Origin: Saccharopolyspora dendranthemae | GTDB lineage: Bacteria; Actinomycetota; Actinomycetes; Mycobacteriales; Pseudonocardiaceae | Reading direction: 5' to 3' | Assembly: GCF_007829955.1 (NCBI RefSeq) | Contig: NZ_VIWX01000002.1 | Span: forward strand, 372,001 to 436,000 | DNA length: 64,000 nucleotides | In this document: positions 24,927-34,404 of the stretch, one piece after another | Position numbering within the stretch: the stretch's first letter is position 1 | How the letters are laid out: the number at the start of each line of letters is the position of its first letter | Made by a program: the position numbers and the translations under genes | Notes under the pieces: generated by a model | The model's input: only the letters and a program-made list of their open reading frames with translations | Told to the model about the DNA's origin: nothing | Databases searched by the model: none

Positions 24927-27900
24927 TGAACGCCCGAAACACGATGAGCGAAGCCGAGATCCGGGGATGGCTGGTCGAGCGGATCGCGCACGCGAGCGGC
25001 CTGCCCGCCGACCGGGTCGACGCGGACCGGCCGTTGCACGAGTTCGGCTTGTCCTCCCGGGACGCGGTCGAGCTCGCAGCGGAGCTGGGGCAGCGGCTCG
25101 GCAGGCGGCTGTCGCCCACGCTGGTGTGGCAGAACCCGACGATCGCGGCCCTGGCGGTGCGGCTGTCCGGCGACGGGGACGACGACGAGGAGATCGAGAT
25201 CCCGCGGCCGCGGACCCGTCGCGACGAGCCGATCGCGATCGTCGGGCTCGGCTGCCGGTTGCCCGGGGGAGTGAACTCACCGCAGGACTTCTGGCGGCTC
25301 CTCGACGGCGGGCGGGAGGCGATCCGGGACCTGCCCGAGGGGCGCTGGGCCGACTTCGCGCCGGCCGAGGACTGGCACGACCTCCCCCGGCGCGGCGGAT
25401 TCATGGACGACGTCGCCGGTTTCGACGCCGGCTTCTTCGGCATCACCCCGGTCGAGGCCGCGGCGATGGACCCGCAGCAGCGCGTCCTGCTGGAGGTGAC
25501 CTGGCAGGCGCTGGAGCACGCGGGGATTCCGCCGAAGTCGTTGCGCGGCAGCCGGACTGGCGTGTTCGTCGGGCTGTCCTCCAGCGAGTACGGATCGTTG
25601 ACCATGGGTGAGCTCGACGCGGTCGACGCCTGGACGGGCACCGGAGCCGCCGCGGCGATCACCGCGAACCGCCTGTCCTACCTGCTGGACCTGCGCGGCC
25701 CGAGTCTCACCACCGATTCGGCGTGCTCGTCGTCGCTGGTCGCCGTGCACCAGGCGGCGGCGAGCCTGCGCGCCGGGGAGACCGACCTGGCGCTCGTCGG
25801 TGGGGTGAACCTGATGCTGTCACCCGGGATCACCGCGAACTTCCACCGCGCGGGCGTGCTCTCCCCGGACGGGCGCTGCAAGCCCTTCGCCGCCTCCGCC
25901 GACGGCATCGTGCGGGGGGAGGGGTGCGGTGTCGTGCTCGTCAAGCGCCTCACCGACGCCCGCCGGGACGGCGACCGGGTGCTCGCGCTCGTGCGCGGCA
26001 CTGCGACCAACTCCGACGGCCGTTCCAACGGGATCGTCGCCCCGAACCCCGACGCGCAGCGGGCGCTGCTGCGCGATGCGTACGACGACGCCGACCTCGA
26101 TCCGTCCGCAGTGGACTACGTGGAGGCGCACGGGACGGGAACGCCCCTGGGCGATCCGATCGAGGCGGAAGCGCTCGGTGCGGTGCTCGGTGGTGCGCGC
26201 TCCGCCGGCCGGCCGCTGCTGCTCGGCTCGGTCAAGAGCAACCTCGGGCACCTGGAGGGCGCCGCCGGGCTCATCGGGCTGATCAAGGTGGTGCTGGCGA
26301 TGGTCCACAGGCGGATCCCGCCGAGCCTGCACCTCGACGAACCCAGCCCGCACATCGACTTCGACGCCGAGGCCTTGCGCGTGGCAGGCACCGGTGCGCG
26401 ATGGCCGCGCTACTCCGGGATCGCCAGAGCGGGCGTGTCGGCGTTCGGCTTCGGCGGCACGAACGCCCACGTCGTGCTGGAGGAGTGGCCGGACGCCGAA
26501 CCCGATCCGGACCCTGGCGGCGTCCCGCACGTGTTCGCCCTCTCCGCGCGCACCCCGTCGGCGCTGCGCCGTCGTGCCGCCGACCTCGCCGACTGGATCG
26601 ACGACGACACCCGGCTCGGCGATGTGGCCGCGGCGCTGGCCACCCGGCGGGACCACCTCGCACATCGCGCCGCCGTGGTCGCCGGCGACCACGAGGGACT
26701 GGCCGGGCGGCTGCGGGAGGTCGCCCAGGCGCGCCCGGACGAGGGGTCCTTCGTCGGTGAAACCGGTGATCCTGGCGTCGTGTTCGTGTTCTCCGGGTAC
26801 GGCTCTCAGTGGCCGGGGATGGGGCGACGACTGCTGGAGACCGAACCCGCGTTCAGCTCCGCGGTGGACGAGCTGGACCCGATCTTCGCCGCGCAGTGCG
26901 AGTTCTCGCTCCGCGCCGTGCTCCGGGGAGAGGTCCCGGCGCCGGATCTGGCTGCGCGGCAGCAGGTCCTGTTCGGGATGCAGGTGGCGTTGGGGGAGAC
27001 CTGGCGAGCGCACGGGGTCGAGCCCGCTGCGATCGTCGGTCACTCGATGGGCGAGGTCGCCGCGGCCGTGGTCGCCGGTGCGCTGCCGGTCGCCGACGGC
27101 CTGCGGGTGATGACCCTCCGCTCCCGGCTGCTGGGCGACATCGACTCCAGCGGCGCGGGCAGGATGGCGGCCGTCGAGCTCTCCACCGCTGAGTTCGGAG
27201 AACTCGAACAGGACTACCCCGACGTGTCCATCGCGGTGCACGCCTCGCCGACCCAGTGCACCGTCACCGGCGACGCGAGGCAGGTCGACGACCTGGTCGA
27301 GCGGGTGGAAGGGATGGGCCGGATGGCCCGCACGCTCGACGTCCGGGGAGCCGGGCACTCACCGGCCGTGGATCCGGTCCTGGACGAGTTCGTCGTCGGC
27401 CTCGGCGACCTCGACCCCGCGAAACCCGAGATCACCTGCTACAGCACCGTTCTCGACGACGTCACCGCGGTTCCCGAGTTCGACGAGCACTACTGGGCGC
27501 GCAACCTGCGGCGTCCGGTGCGCTTCACCCAGGCCCTGGCCGCGGCGATGGCCGACGGTCACCGCAGCTTCCTGGAGATCTCCCCGCACCCCCTCGCGCG
27601 GTTCGCCGTGGAAGGCACCGCCCGAGCGGCTGGGATCGACCACGTCTCGGCGATCCCGACGCTGATCCGCGACGCCGACGACCAGATCAGCCTGCTGCAG
27701 GGGCTGGCCGCGCTGCACGTGGCCGGGCACCCGACCGCGCTGGCGCGCCGGTATCCGCAGGCCCCGGTGGTCGATCTCCCGGGACCGGTCTGGGAGCACC
27801 AGGCGCACTGGGTCCGGCGCGCACGCCGCGCGGTGCCCGGCGAGCACCCGCTGCTGGGAACGCACATCGAGATCCCGGACAGCGACCACCACGTGTGGCG

Positions 27901-30900
27901 AGCCGAGGTCGGCACCGACGTGCAGCCGTGGCTGGCCGACCACGTGGTCCACGACGTCCCGGTGCTGCCCGCGACGGCGTACCTGGAGGCGGCGCTGTCC
28001 GCCGCGCGCGTGGCGTTCGGAACCGAGCGGCCGCTGCGGGTCCGGGATCTGGAGCTGCGCGAGCCGCTGCCGCTGACCAGCGGCACCACCGTGCACACCT
28101 CGCTGCGCAAGACCGGCCCCGACTCCGCTCAGGTGGGCGTGCACGCCAAGTCCGCCGCAGGTCGCTGGAACCGTCACGCGGTGGCGACGGTGCGGGCCGA
28201 GTCCCCCGGCCGGCCCGACCCGGTGCCCCTCGACGAGGTCACCGACGAGACCGCCGGGGCGCGCCCGCTCGACGTCTACCGCGAGCTCGCCGCGATCGGC
28301 CAGCGCTACGGCCCTGCGTTCCGGGGCCTGCGCACCGTGCGGGCGGCACCGGGCCGGGCCTCGGCGAGCATCGCGTTGCCCTCCGCGGCACCGCCGAGCA
28401 GGCGCTGCTTCCTGCACCCCGCCTTGGCGGACGCCTGCCTGCACACCCTGGCGGCGGCAGCGGCGGACCGGGTCGCCGAGCAGCAGGCGCTCTACCTGCC
28501 GATGTCGATCGGTTCGGTGCGGGTGTTCGGCGACCCGTCCGACGGGGTGCGCTGCGATGCGGTGCTCGACCCCGCCGACGAGCAGGGGGACGGGCTCGTC
28601 GGCACCGTGCAGCTCGTGGATCCCGGCGGGCGGGTGGTCGTCGAGATCGCCGAGGTCTACCTGCGCCGGTTGCGGACGCCGATCCCGGTTCCTCTGGAGG
28701 ACAAGAGCTTCGAGCTCCGCTGGCAGACCACGGACCCACCGGAGCTACGGCGGGACCGGCCCTGCCGGAGCTGGTTGCTGCTCGCCGACGGCACGGCAGG
28801 ACCGGAGGTCTCCAGGCTGGCGGCTGAGATCGCCGCGTGCGGTGACCATCCGCTGATACTGTCCACATCGGACATCGAGAGCCTGGGTGAGGCGAAGGCC
28901 AACGCGGTTCCCGACGCGCCCCTGGCGGGCGTGCTGCTGGTGGCGGGATCCTCCGAGCATTACGAGTCCTCGGAGCACTCCCGGCGGCTGCTGTTCAACG
29001 CCGTTACGGCGGCGAACGAGCTGACCGCCGCCGAGGGCAGGTTGTGGCTGGTCACCCAGGACGCGATCGCGGTGCGCGACGGCGAGCCCGGAGCCCCCGG
29101 TGCGGCGTTCCTGCGGGGCCTCGTTCGGGTGCTGGCCTTCGAGCACCCGGAGCTGCACGTCACGCACCTCGACCTGGACCAGGCCGGCTCCGCCTCGCTG
29201 ATGTCCGAGCTCGACGCCGGTTCGCCGGACGACGAGATCGCCTGGCGGGAGGGAATCCGCTACGCCGCTCGCCTCGTGCGGGCCGAAATCCCCGAAGCCG
29301 CAGCGGTTCCGGCGGTGCGCGACGGCGCCTACGCGATCACCGGAGGGCTCGGCGGACTGGGCCTGCTCGTCGCGCGCTGGTTGTCCGAGGGAGGCGCGAG
29401 CCGAGTCGTGCTCTGCGGGCGGAGCGCCCCGTCGGCGGAGGCCGAGGGCGTGTTCGCGGAGATGCGCGGCAGGGGGACCGAGGTGCGGGTCGTCCTCGGC
29501 GACATCGCCGAGGACGGCGTGGCCGAGCAGCTCGTCGGCGAGGCCGGAGCCGACGGCGTGCCGGTGCGGGGTGTGCTGCACGCGGCGGGAGTGCTGGCCG
29601 ACGCCACGGTCAGCACCCTGACCGAGTCCGACCTCGCCCGCGTGTGGCGGCCGAAGGTCGTCGGGGCGAACAGGCTCCACGAGGCCACAGCCGGTCTGGA
29701 GCTGGACTGGTGGCTGGTGTTCTCCTCCGCGGCCGCGTTGTTCGGCTCGCCCGGCCAGACCGCGTATGCCACGGCCAACGCCTGGCTGGACGCCTTCGTC
29801 CAGTGGCGCCGCAACCGGGGACTGCCCGCGGCGACCATCAACTGGGGACCGTGGGACGAGCTCGGTGGTGCGGTCGGCCGCGACTCGGCCGTGCTGCGGC
29901 CGCTCACCCCGGCCGAGGGCGTGGAGGCGCTGGAAGCGGTGCTGACCAGCGGTCGGTCCGCGACGGGGATCACGCGCCTGGACATCGCGGGCACGCTGGC
30001 GCTGTTCCCGGAACTGGCGCGGCGGCCGATGTTCGGCGAACTCGCCGCGGAGGTCGTGAACGCCGCGGACGGAGCGGAGGACGACGAGGCCGGTCCCGAT
30101 GTCGAAGCGCTGCGCGGGATGGAACCCGGGCAGGCCCACCGCACGATCCTCGACGCCCTGCGCGGTCGCATCCGTGCTCTCACGGGCTTGGCGGAGGCCG
30201 ACATCGACACCGCCGCACCGCTGACCCGGCTCGGCCTGGACTCGCTGATGGCGATGCGCGCCAGAACCGCGTTCGAGCGCGACTTCGGCATGACGGTCCC
30301 GATCCCCATGCTGCTGCGCGGAGCGAGCCTGACCGAGGTGGCCGCTCACGTGGCCGCCGAGCTCGGATTGCGACCGGTGGAGGAACCCGAGGAGGGCGAG
30401 CCGGTGCGGTCGGTGCTCGAACCCCGCGAGCAGGTCGAGCGGTGGGTCGCGACGGTGTGGCGCGAGGCGCTCGGCGTCGACACCCTCGACGTGCACGACG
30501 ACTTCTTCGCCCTCGGCGGTGACGACGCCTCCTCTCTGCAGGTGCACGACCGCGTCCTCGATCAGCACCCGGGGGCGCCCGGTCGCGCGGAGCTGTTCGC
30601 GAGGCCGACCGTCGCCGCGATGGCCGACCTGCTGCGGCCGTTGGTCGAAGCGGCCGCGGAACCGGTGCTGGCGCTGCGCGACCGCGGCGACCGCACGCCG
30701 CTGCTGCTGTTCCACCCGGCCGGTGGATCCACCGGCGTCTACCGGCCGCTGGTGGACCTGCTCGACGACCAGCAGCCCTGCTACGGCTTCGAGCGGCTGG
30801 ACGAGGCGAGTTCGGTGGAGGACATCGCCGAGCGGTACATCGGGATGCTGCGCGAGATCCAGCCGGGCGGACCGTACCGGCTCGCCGGCTGGTCGTTCGG

Positions 30901-31501
30901 CGGCTGCCTGGCCTACGAGGTCGCCCGCAGGCTCACCGAGCTCGGCGATCAGGTCGAGTTCGTGGCCATGATCGACAGCATCCTGCCGCTGCCCGCGCCG
31001 GAGAAGACGCAGGCGGACTTGCTGCTGGACCGGTACGGCAAGTTCGTCGACTACGTCGAGCAGACCTACGGGACCAGCCTCGGCATCCGCGTCGAGGAGC
31101 TGGGCGGGCTCTCGGAGGACGAGCAGATCCGCTTCGTCATGGACCGCATCGCCGAGCGGGTCCCGGACATGGGCGAAGCAGTGCTGCACCACCAGTACAC
31201 GTCCTACGTGGACGCCCGGATCGCCGAGCGCTACCGGCCGCGCCCCTACCCGGGGCGGGTGGTGCTGTTCCGCTCCAGCGAACCGCATCCGCTGACGACC
31301 TCGCTGGACCCGCGCTACCTGCGCACCGATGAGTCGCTGGGATGGGACGAGTTCTGCTCCGACCTGCGCATCGTGCGGGTGCCGGGCGACCACGTCTCGA
31401 TGATCGACCCGCCGCACGTCTCGGTGATCGCGCACCACCTGGAGGGAGAACTGGCATGTTCGAAGCGCCTGTCGACCGCACGACCACCGCGGATCGGATA
31501 G
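24926..31501 (+). CDS. type I polyketide synthase, Pks13-like with added DH and KR
   Basis: The 2191-residue synthase reads as ACP1 (residues 5-85, pantetheine Ser44 in FGLSSRDAVEL, the Pks13-type N-terminal ACP motif), KS (100-520, Cys267 in DSACSSS), AT (620-925, Ser707 in GHSMGE), DH (975-1250, His1006 and Asp1169), KR (1467-1710, Tyr1614 in TAYATANAW), ACP2 (Ser1773 in LGLDSLMAM), a second carrier-like domain (about 1835-1905) and TE (1920-2180, Ser1990 in GWSFGG, His2156 in GDHVSM). In the second carrier, Asp1867 replaces the pantetheine serine. The DH motif has Asp for the Gly of H-x-x-x-G. The layout resembles Pks13 (ACP-KS-AT-ACP-TE) plus a DH-KR insertion. It probably condenses a FAAL-loaded acyl chain with a carboxyacyl extender, reduces it, and transfers or releases it by TE. 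Confidence 0.92.
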   Translation: MNARNTMSEAEIRGWLVERIAHASGLPADRVDADRPLHEFGLSSRDAVELAAELGQRLGRRLSPTLVWQNPTIAALAVRLSGDGDDDEEIEIPRPRTRRDEPIAIVGLGCRLPGGVNSPQDFWRLLDGGREAIRDLPEGRWADFAPAEDWHDLPRRGGFMDDVAGFDAGFFGITPVEAAAMDPQQRVLLEVTWQALEHAGIPPKSLRGSRTGVFVGLSSSEYGSLTMGELDAVDAWTGTGAAAAITANRLSYLLDLRGPSLTTDSACSSSLVAVHQAAASLRAGETDLALVGGVNLMLSPGITANFHRAGVLSPDGRCKPFAASADGIVRGEGCGVVLVKRLTDARRDGDRVLALVRGTATNSDGRSNGIVAPNPDAQRALLRDAYDDADLDPSAVDYVEAHGTGTPLGDPIEAEALGAVLGGARSAGRPLLLGSVKSNLGHLEGAAGLIGLIKVVLAMVHRRIPPSLHLDEPSPHIDFDAEALRVAGTGARWPRYSGIARAGVSAFGFGGTNAHVVLEEWPDAEPDPDPGGVPHVFALSARTPSALRRRAADLADWIDDDTRLGDVAAALATRRDHLAHRAAVVAGDHEGLAGRLREVAQARPDEGSFVGETGDPGVVFVFSGYGSQWPGMGRRLLETEPAFSSAVDELDPIFAAQCEFSLRAVLRGEVPAPDLAARQQVLFGMQVALGETWRAHGVEPAAIVGHSMGEVAAAVVAGALPVADGLRVMTLRSRLLGDIDSSGAGRMAAVELSTAEFGELEQDYPDVSIAVHASPTQCTVTGDARQVDDLVERVEGMGRMARTLDVRGAGHSPAVDPVLDEFVVGLGDLDPAKPEITCYSTVLDDVTAVPEFDEHYWARNLRRPVRFTQALAAAMADGHRSFLEISPHPLARFAVEGTARAAGIDHVSAIPTLIRDADDQISLLQGLAALHVAGHPTALARRYPQAPVVDLPGPVWEHQAHWVRRARRAVPGEHPLLGTHIEIPDSDHHVWRAEVGTDVQPWLADHVVHDVPVLPATAYLEAALSAARVAFGTERPLRVRDLELREPLPLTSGTTVHTSLRKTGPDSAQVGVHAKSAAGRWNRHAVATVRAESPGRPDPVPLDEVTDETAGARPLDVYRELAAIGQRYGPAFRGLRTVRAAPGRASASIALPSAAPPSRRCFLHPALADACLHTLAAAAADRVAEQQALYLPMSIGSVRVFGDPSDGVRCDAVLDPADEQGDGLVGTVQLVDPGGRVVVEIAEVYLRRLRTPIPVPLEDKSFELRWQTTDPPELRRDRPCRSWLLLADGTAGPEVSRLAAEIAACGDHPLILSTSDIESLGEAKANAVPDAPLAGVLLVAGSSEHYESSEHSRRLLFNAVTAANELTAAEGRLWLVTQDAIAVRDGEPGAPGAAFLRGLVRVLAFEHPELHVTHLDLDQAGSASLMSELDAGSPDDEIAWREGIRYAARLVRAEIPEAAAVPAVRDGAYAITGGLGGLGLLVARWLSEGGASRVVLCGRSAPSAEAEGVFAEMRGRGTEVRVVLGDIAEDGVAEQLVGEAGADGVPVRGVLHAAGVLADATVSTLTESDLARVWRPKVVGANRLHEATAGLELDWWLVFSSAAALFGSPGQTAYATANAWLDAFVQWRRNRGLPAATINWGPWDELGGAVGRDSAVLRPLTPAEGVEALEAVLTSGRSATGITRLDIAGTLALFPELARRPMFGELAAEVVNAADGAEDDEAGPDVEALRGMEPGQAHRTILDALRGRIRALTGLAEADIDTAAPLTRLGLDSLMAMRARTAFERDFGMTVPIPMLLRGASLTEVAAHVAAELGLRPVEEPEEGEPVRSVLEPREQVERWVATVWREALGVDTLDVHDDFFALGGDDASSLQVHDRVLDQHPGAPGRAELFARPTVAAMADLLRPLVEAAAEPVLALRDRGDRTPLLLFHPAGGSTGVYRPLVDLLDDQQPCYGFERLDEASSVEDIAERYIGMLREIQPGGPYRLAGWSFGGCLAYEVARRLTELGDQVEFVAMIDSILPLPAPEKTQADLLLDRYGKFVDYVEQTYGTSLGIRVEELGGLSEDEQIRFVMDRIAERVPDMGEAVLHHQYTSYVDARIAERYRPRPYPGRVVLFRSSEPHPLTTSLDPRYLRTDESLGWDEFCSDLRIVRVPGDHVSMIDPPHVSVIAHHLEGELACSKRLSTARPPRIG

Positions 31502-33033
31502 CCGATCTGGCCGCTCGCCACGAGGAGGTCACGGAGGCGGCCGAGAAGCGCGCGCGGGACCGCCAGCACGCCAAGAACAAGCTCACCGCCCGGGAACGGA
31601 TCGACCTGCTGCTCGACGCCGATTCGTTCGTGGAGCTCGACGAGTTCGCCCGGCACCGCTGCACCGACTTCGGGATGGACCGCAGCCGGCCCTTCGGAGA
31701 CGGCGTGGTCACCGGGCACGGCACCGTCGACGGTCGCCCGGTGTGCGTGTTCTCGCAGGACTTCACGGTCTTCGGCGGGAGCATGGGGGAGACCTTCGGG
31801 CGCAAGGTGCTCAAGGTGATGGAGCTGGCGATGAGCATGGGGTGCCCGGTCGTGGGCATCAACGACTCGGGAGGCGCCCGGATCCAGGAAGGCGTCGAGT
31901 CGCTGGCGTACTACGCCGAGCTGGGCAGGCTCAACACCCACGCCTCGGGAGTGGTGCCCCAGCTGTCGATGATCACCGGACCGTGCGCTGGTGGCGCGGT
32001 GTACTCACCGGCCATCACAGACTTCACGGTCATGGTCGAGAACACCTCGCACATGTTCGTCACCGGCCCGGACGTCGTGCAGGCGGTGTCGGGCGAGCGG
32101 CCGGACCTGGACGAGCTGGGCGGCCCGCGCACCAACGGCGAGGTCTCCGGCAACGCGCACTACGTGGCCTCCGACGAGGAGGACGCCTTCTCGTGGGTGC
32201 GGACGCTGCTCGGCTACCTGCCGGCCAACAACCTGGAGCCGGCACCGACCTACGAACCGGAGGAGCCGCCGCACCAGGACGTGGAGCTCGACCGCATCGT
32301 GCCCGACTCCGAGCACCAGGGCTACGACATGTACGAGGTCATCGAGCGCATCGTCGACGACGGGGAGTTCCTGGAATCGCACTCCCGGTTCGCACCGAAC
32401 ATGATCTGCGCGTTCGCGCGGATCGAGGGCAGCACCGTCGGCGTGGTGGCCAACCAGCCGACGCGGCTGGCCGGGGTGATCGACATCGACGCCTCCGAGA
32501 AGGCGGCGCGGTTCGTGCGGTTCTGCGACGCGTTCAACATCCCGCTGCTCACCTTGGCCGACGTGCCCGGGTACCTGCCCAGCGTGGCCCAGGAGCGCAG
32601 CGGGATCATCCGGCGCGGGGCGAAGCTCATCTACGCCTACGCGGAAGCGACGGTGCCGAAGGTGACCGTGGTGGTGCGCAAGGCCTACGGAGGCGGTTAC
32701 GCGGTGATGGGGTCCAAGCACCTGGGCGCCGACGTCAACATCGCCTGGCCGACCGCGGAGATCGCGGTGATGGGAGCGCGCGGTGCTGCGGCGATCCTGC
32801 ACCGGAAGCAGTTGGGGGAGGCCGAGGACGATCAGCGCGGCGCCCTGCACGAGCAGCTCACCGGCGAGTACGCGGAGGCGTTCGCCAACCCCTACCGGGC
32901 GGCCGAGCGCGGACACGTCGACATGGTCGTCCAGCCCTCTCGGACCCGGTTCCACGTTGCGCGGTCATTCCGGTTCTTGCGAAACAAGCGGCAGTCGTTG
33001 CCCGCCAAGAAGCACGGGAACATCCCGCTGTGA
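31456..33033 (+). CDS. acyl-CoA carboxylase carboxyltransferase (AccD4/PccB-like)
   Basis: The 525-residue carboxyltransferase has GINDSGGARIQEGVESLAYY and GPCAGGAVYSPAITDF (oxyanion loop) in the N-terminal half and AYGGGYAVMGSKHLGAD in the C-terminal half, so both halves of the beta subunit are present. It starts 46 nt inside the end of the PKS gene and overlaps the esterase gene by 4 nt. Next to a FAAL and a Pks13-like PKS, its likely job is to make the 2-carboxyacyl-CoA extender, as AccD4 does for mycolates. No biotinylated alpha subunit is in this operon; it must be supplied in trans. Confidence 0.92.
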   Translation: MFEAPVDRTTTADRIADLAARHEEVTEAAEKRARDRQHAKNKLTARERIDLLLDADSFVELDEFARHRCTDFGMDRSRPFGDGVVTGHGTVDGRPVCVFSQDFTVFGGSMGETFGRKVLKVMELAMSMGCPVVGINDSGGARIQEGVESLAYYAELGRLNTHASGVVPQLSMITGPCAGGAVYSPAITDFTVMVENTSHMFVTGPDVVQAVSGERPDLDELGGPRTNGEVSGNAHYVASDEEDAFSWVRTLLGYLPANNLEPAPTYEPEEPPHQDVELDRIVPDSEHQGYDMYEVIERIVDDGEFLESHSRFAPNMICAFARIEGSTVGVVANQPTRLAGVIDIDASEKAARFVRFCDAFNIPLLTLADVPGYLPSVAQERSGIIRRGAKLIYAYAEATVPKVTVVVRKAYGGGYAVMGSKHLGADVNIAWPTAEIAVMGARGAAAILHRKQLGEAEDDQRGALHEQLTGEYAEAFANPYRAAERGHVDMVVQPSRTRFHVARSFRFLRNKRQSLPAKKHGNIPL

Positions 33034-34061
33034 GCCGGTTGGTGCGGGTGCTGGCGGTGCTCGTCGTCTCGGCCCTGGCGGTGGCGACGGGCACGACCGC
33101 GTCGGCGCTTCCCGCGACCTCGGCGGACGACGGAGCCCGGGTCGTCCGGGAGTCCGTGGTGGACCGGCGCACGATCGACCTGGAGATCGCCTCGCCGGCG
33201 CTCGGTGCGACGGCGATGGTCCGGCTGCTGCTTCCCACCCGGTGGGCGGCGCAGCCGCACCGGACCTGGCCGGTGCTGTTCTTGCTGCACGGTTGCTGCG
33301 AGACGGCCGACTACCAGGCGTGGACGTGGTTCACCGACGTCGAGGACTACACCGTCGAGAAGGACGTGCTGGTCGTCATGCCCAGCGGTGGCCCGGCCGG
33401 GATGTACTCGCCGTGGTGGAACTTCGGCGAGCACGGGAGCCCGGACTGGGAGACCTTCCACGTCACCGAGCTGCGCCAGATCCTGGAGCGGCGCTACCGC
33501 GCGGGCACCGCCCGGGCGGTGGCCGGCGTGTCGATGGGCGGGTACGGCGCCCTGGCCTACGCCTTCCGGCATCGGGGGATGTTCGGCGCCGCAGCGTCGC
33601 TCAGCGGAATCCCGAACACGCTCAACCCCGGTGCGCCCGCGGTGATCAAGGGGCTGCTGGTGCGCGAGGGATTGAATCCGCTGGCGCTGTGGGGAGACGA
33701 GGTGATCAACCGCCGGATCTGGTCGGAGCACAACCCGTTCGACCACGTGGCGGAACTGCGCGGCATCGGTGTGCACGTCTCCTCCGGCAACGGGCTGACG
33801 GGGCCGCTGGATCCGCCGGGGCAGGCGGACCCCCTGGAGGCGGCGTCGCTGGCCACGTCGAAGAGCTTCACCGATCGGCTGGCGGCCGAGGGAATTGCGG
33901 TGACCGCGCACTTCTACGGCACCGGAACGCACGATTGGCCCTACTGGCAGCGGGAACTGCGGGCCGCGTGGCCGGTGCTCGCCCCGGCTCTCGGGTTGAA
34001 TTCCTCGCCCGGTGGAATCGGATACGGGCCCGACGGGAATTCGTCAAAACGGACCGATTAG
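33030..34061 (+). CDS. secreted antigen-85/mycolyltransferase-like esterase
   Basis: The 343-residue protein starts with a Sec signal peptide (LVRVLAVLVVSALAVATGTT). The mature part is an esterase-D/Ag85 fold: VVMPSGGPAGMYSPWW, then WETFHVTEL, nucleophile Ser168 in GVSMGGYGAL, and the end GTHDWPYWQREL with His301. Each block aligns by eye with antigen 85 (for example the C-terminal G-T-H-x-W-x-Y-W). Antigen 85 proteins transfer mycolyl groups to trehalose and arabinogalactan outside the cell. The last gene of the operon, it overlaps accD by 4 nt. General esterases of this family also occur in actinomycetes without mycolates, so transferase activity is inferred. Confidence 0.85.
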   Translation: MSRLVRVLAVLVVSALAVATGTTASALPATSADDGARVVRESVVDRRTIDLEIASPALGATAMVRLLLPTRWAAQPHRTWPVLFLLHGCCETADYQAWTWFTDVEDYTVEKDVLVVMPSGGPAGMYSPWWNFGEHGSPDWETFHVTELRQILERRYRAGTARAVAGVSMGGYGALAYAFRHRGMFGAAASLSGIPNTLNPGAPAVIKGLLVREGLNPLALWGDEVINRRIWSEHNPFDHVAELRGIGVHVSSGNGLTGPLDPPGQADPLEAASLATSKSFTDRLAAEGIAVTAHFYGTGTHDWPYWQRELRAAWPVLAPALGLNSSPGGIGYGPDGNSSKRTD

Positions 34062-34404
34062 TCGCTTTGAATAAATTCCCCCGCCGCTTCCGCCCTGGAA
34101 AACTGGGAAAAACGGTGATGTGAAGCTTCTTCGCAAAGCCCTGGTCATGATGCTTAAGTAGGAGCCCGGTGGTGCCGGCGCGGTGTGCGAGCGGGTTTTG
34201 TCATCTTCTGCACAAGTGGAATCCGCAAAATTAGCACCGGCCAAAAGAATCGCCACCCGAATAGCCGAAAGCGGCATGTGCGGACGCAAACCGGAAGGGT
34301 GATGCGTTGACAGTTCCAGCTGTCGTCCATATGTTCTCATGATTGCGAACGCGTTATCGAATGACACGCGTTGAGCCCCGATTAGCTGCGCTTGGGGGAG
34401 AGAT
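34062..34404. promoter_or_regulatory. 343-bp AT-richer intergenic region before the PucR-like regulator
   Basis: No gene is visible here. Base composition drops well below the flanking genes. A small hairpin, GACAG-TTCCAG-CTGTC, lies near 34309-34324. The region ends with GGGGGAGAG directly upstream of the ATG at 34405. It probably holds the terminator of the lipid operon and the promoter of the regulator. Confidence 0.4.

Noticed and set aside
28745..31438. 897-residue open frame on the minus strand inside the PKS
   Set aside because: It is a GC-skew shadow of the plus-strand coding frame, rich in Arg, Gln and His, without domains.
24926..31501. PKS as one module of a macrolide-type assembly line
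   Set aside because: There is no second module or docking domain, and the FAAL, AccD and Ag85-like neighbours and the N-terminal Pks13-type ACP fit a mycolate-type condensing system better.
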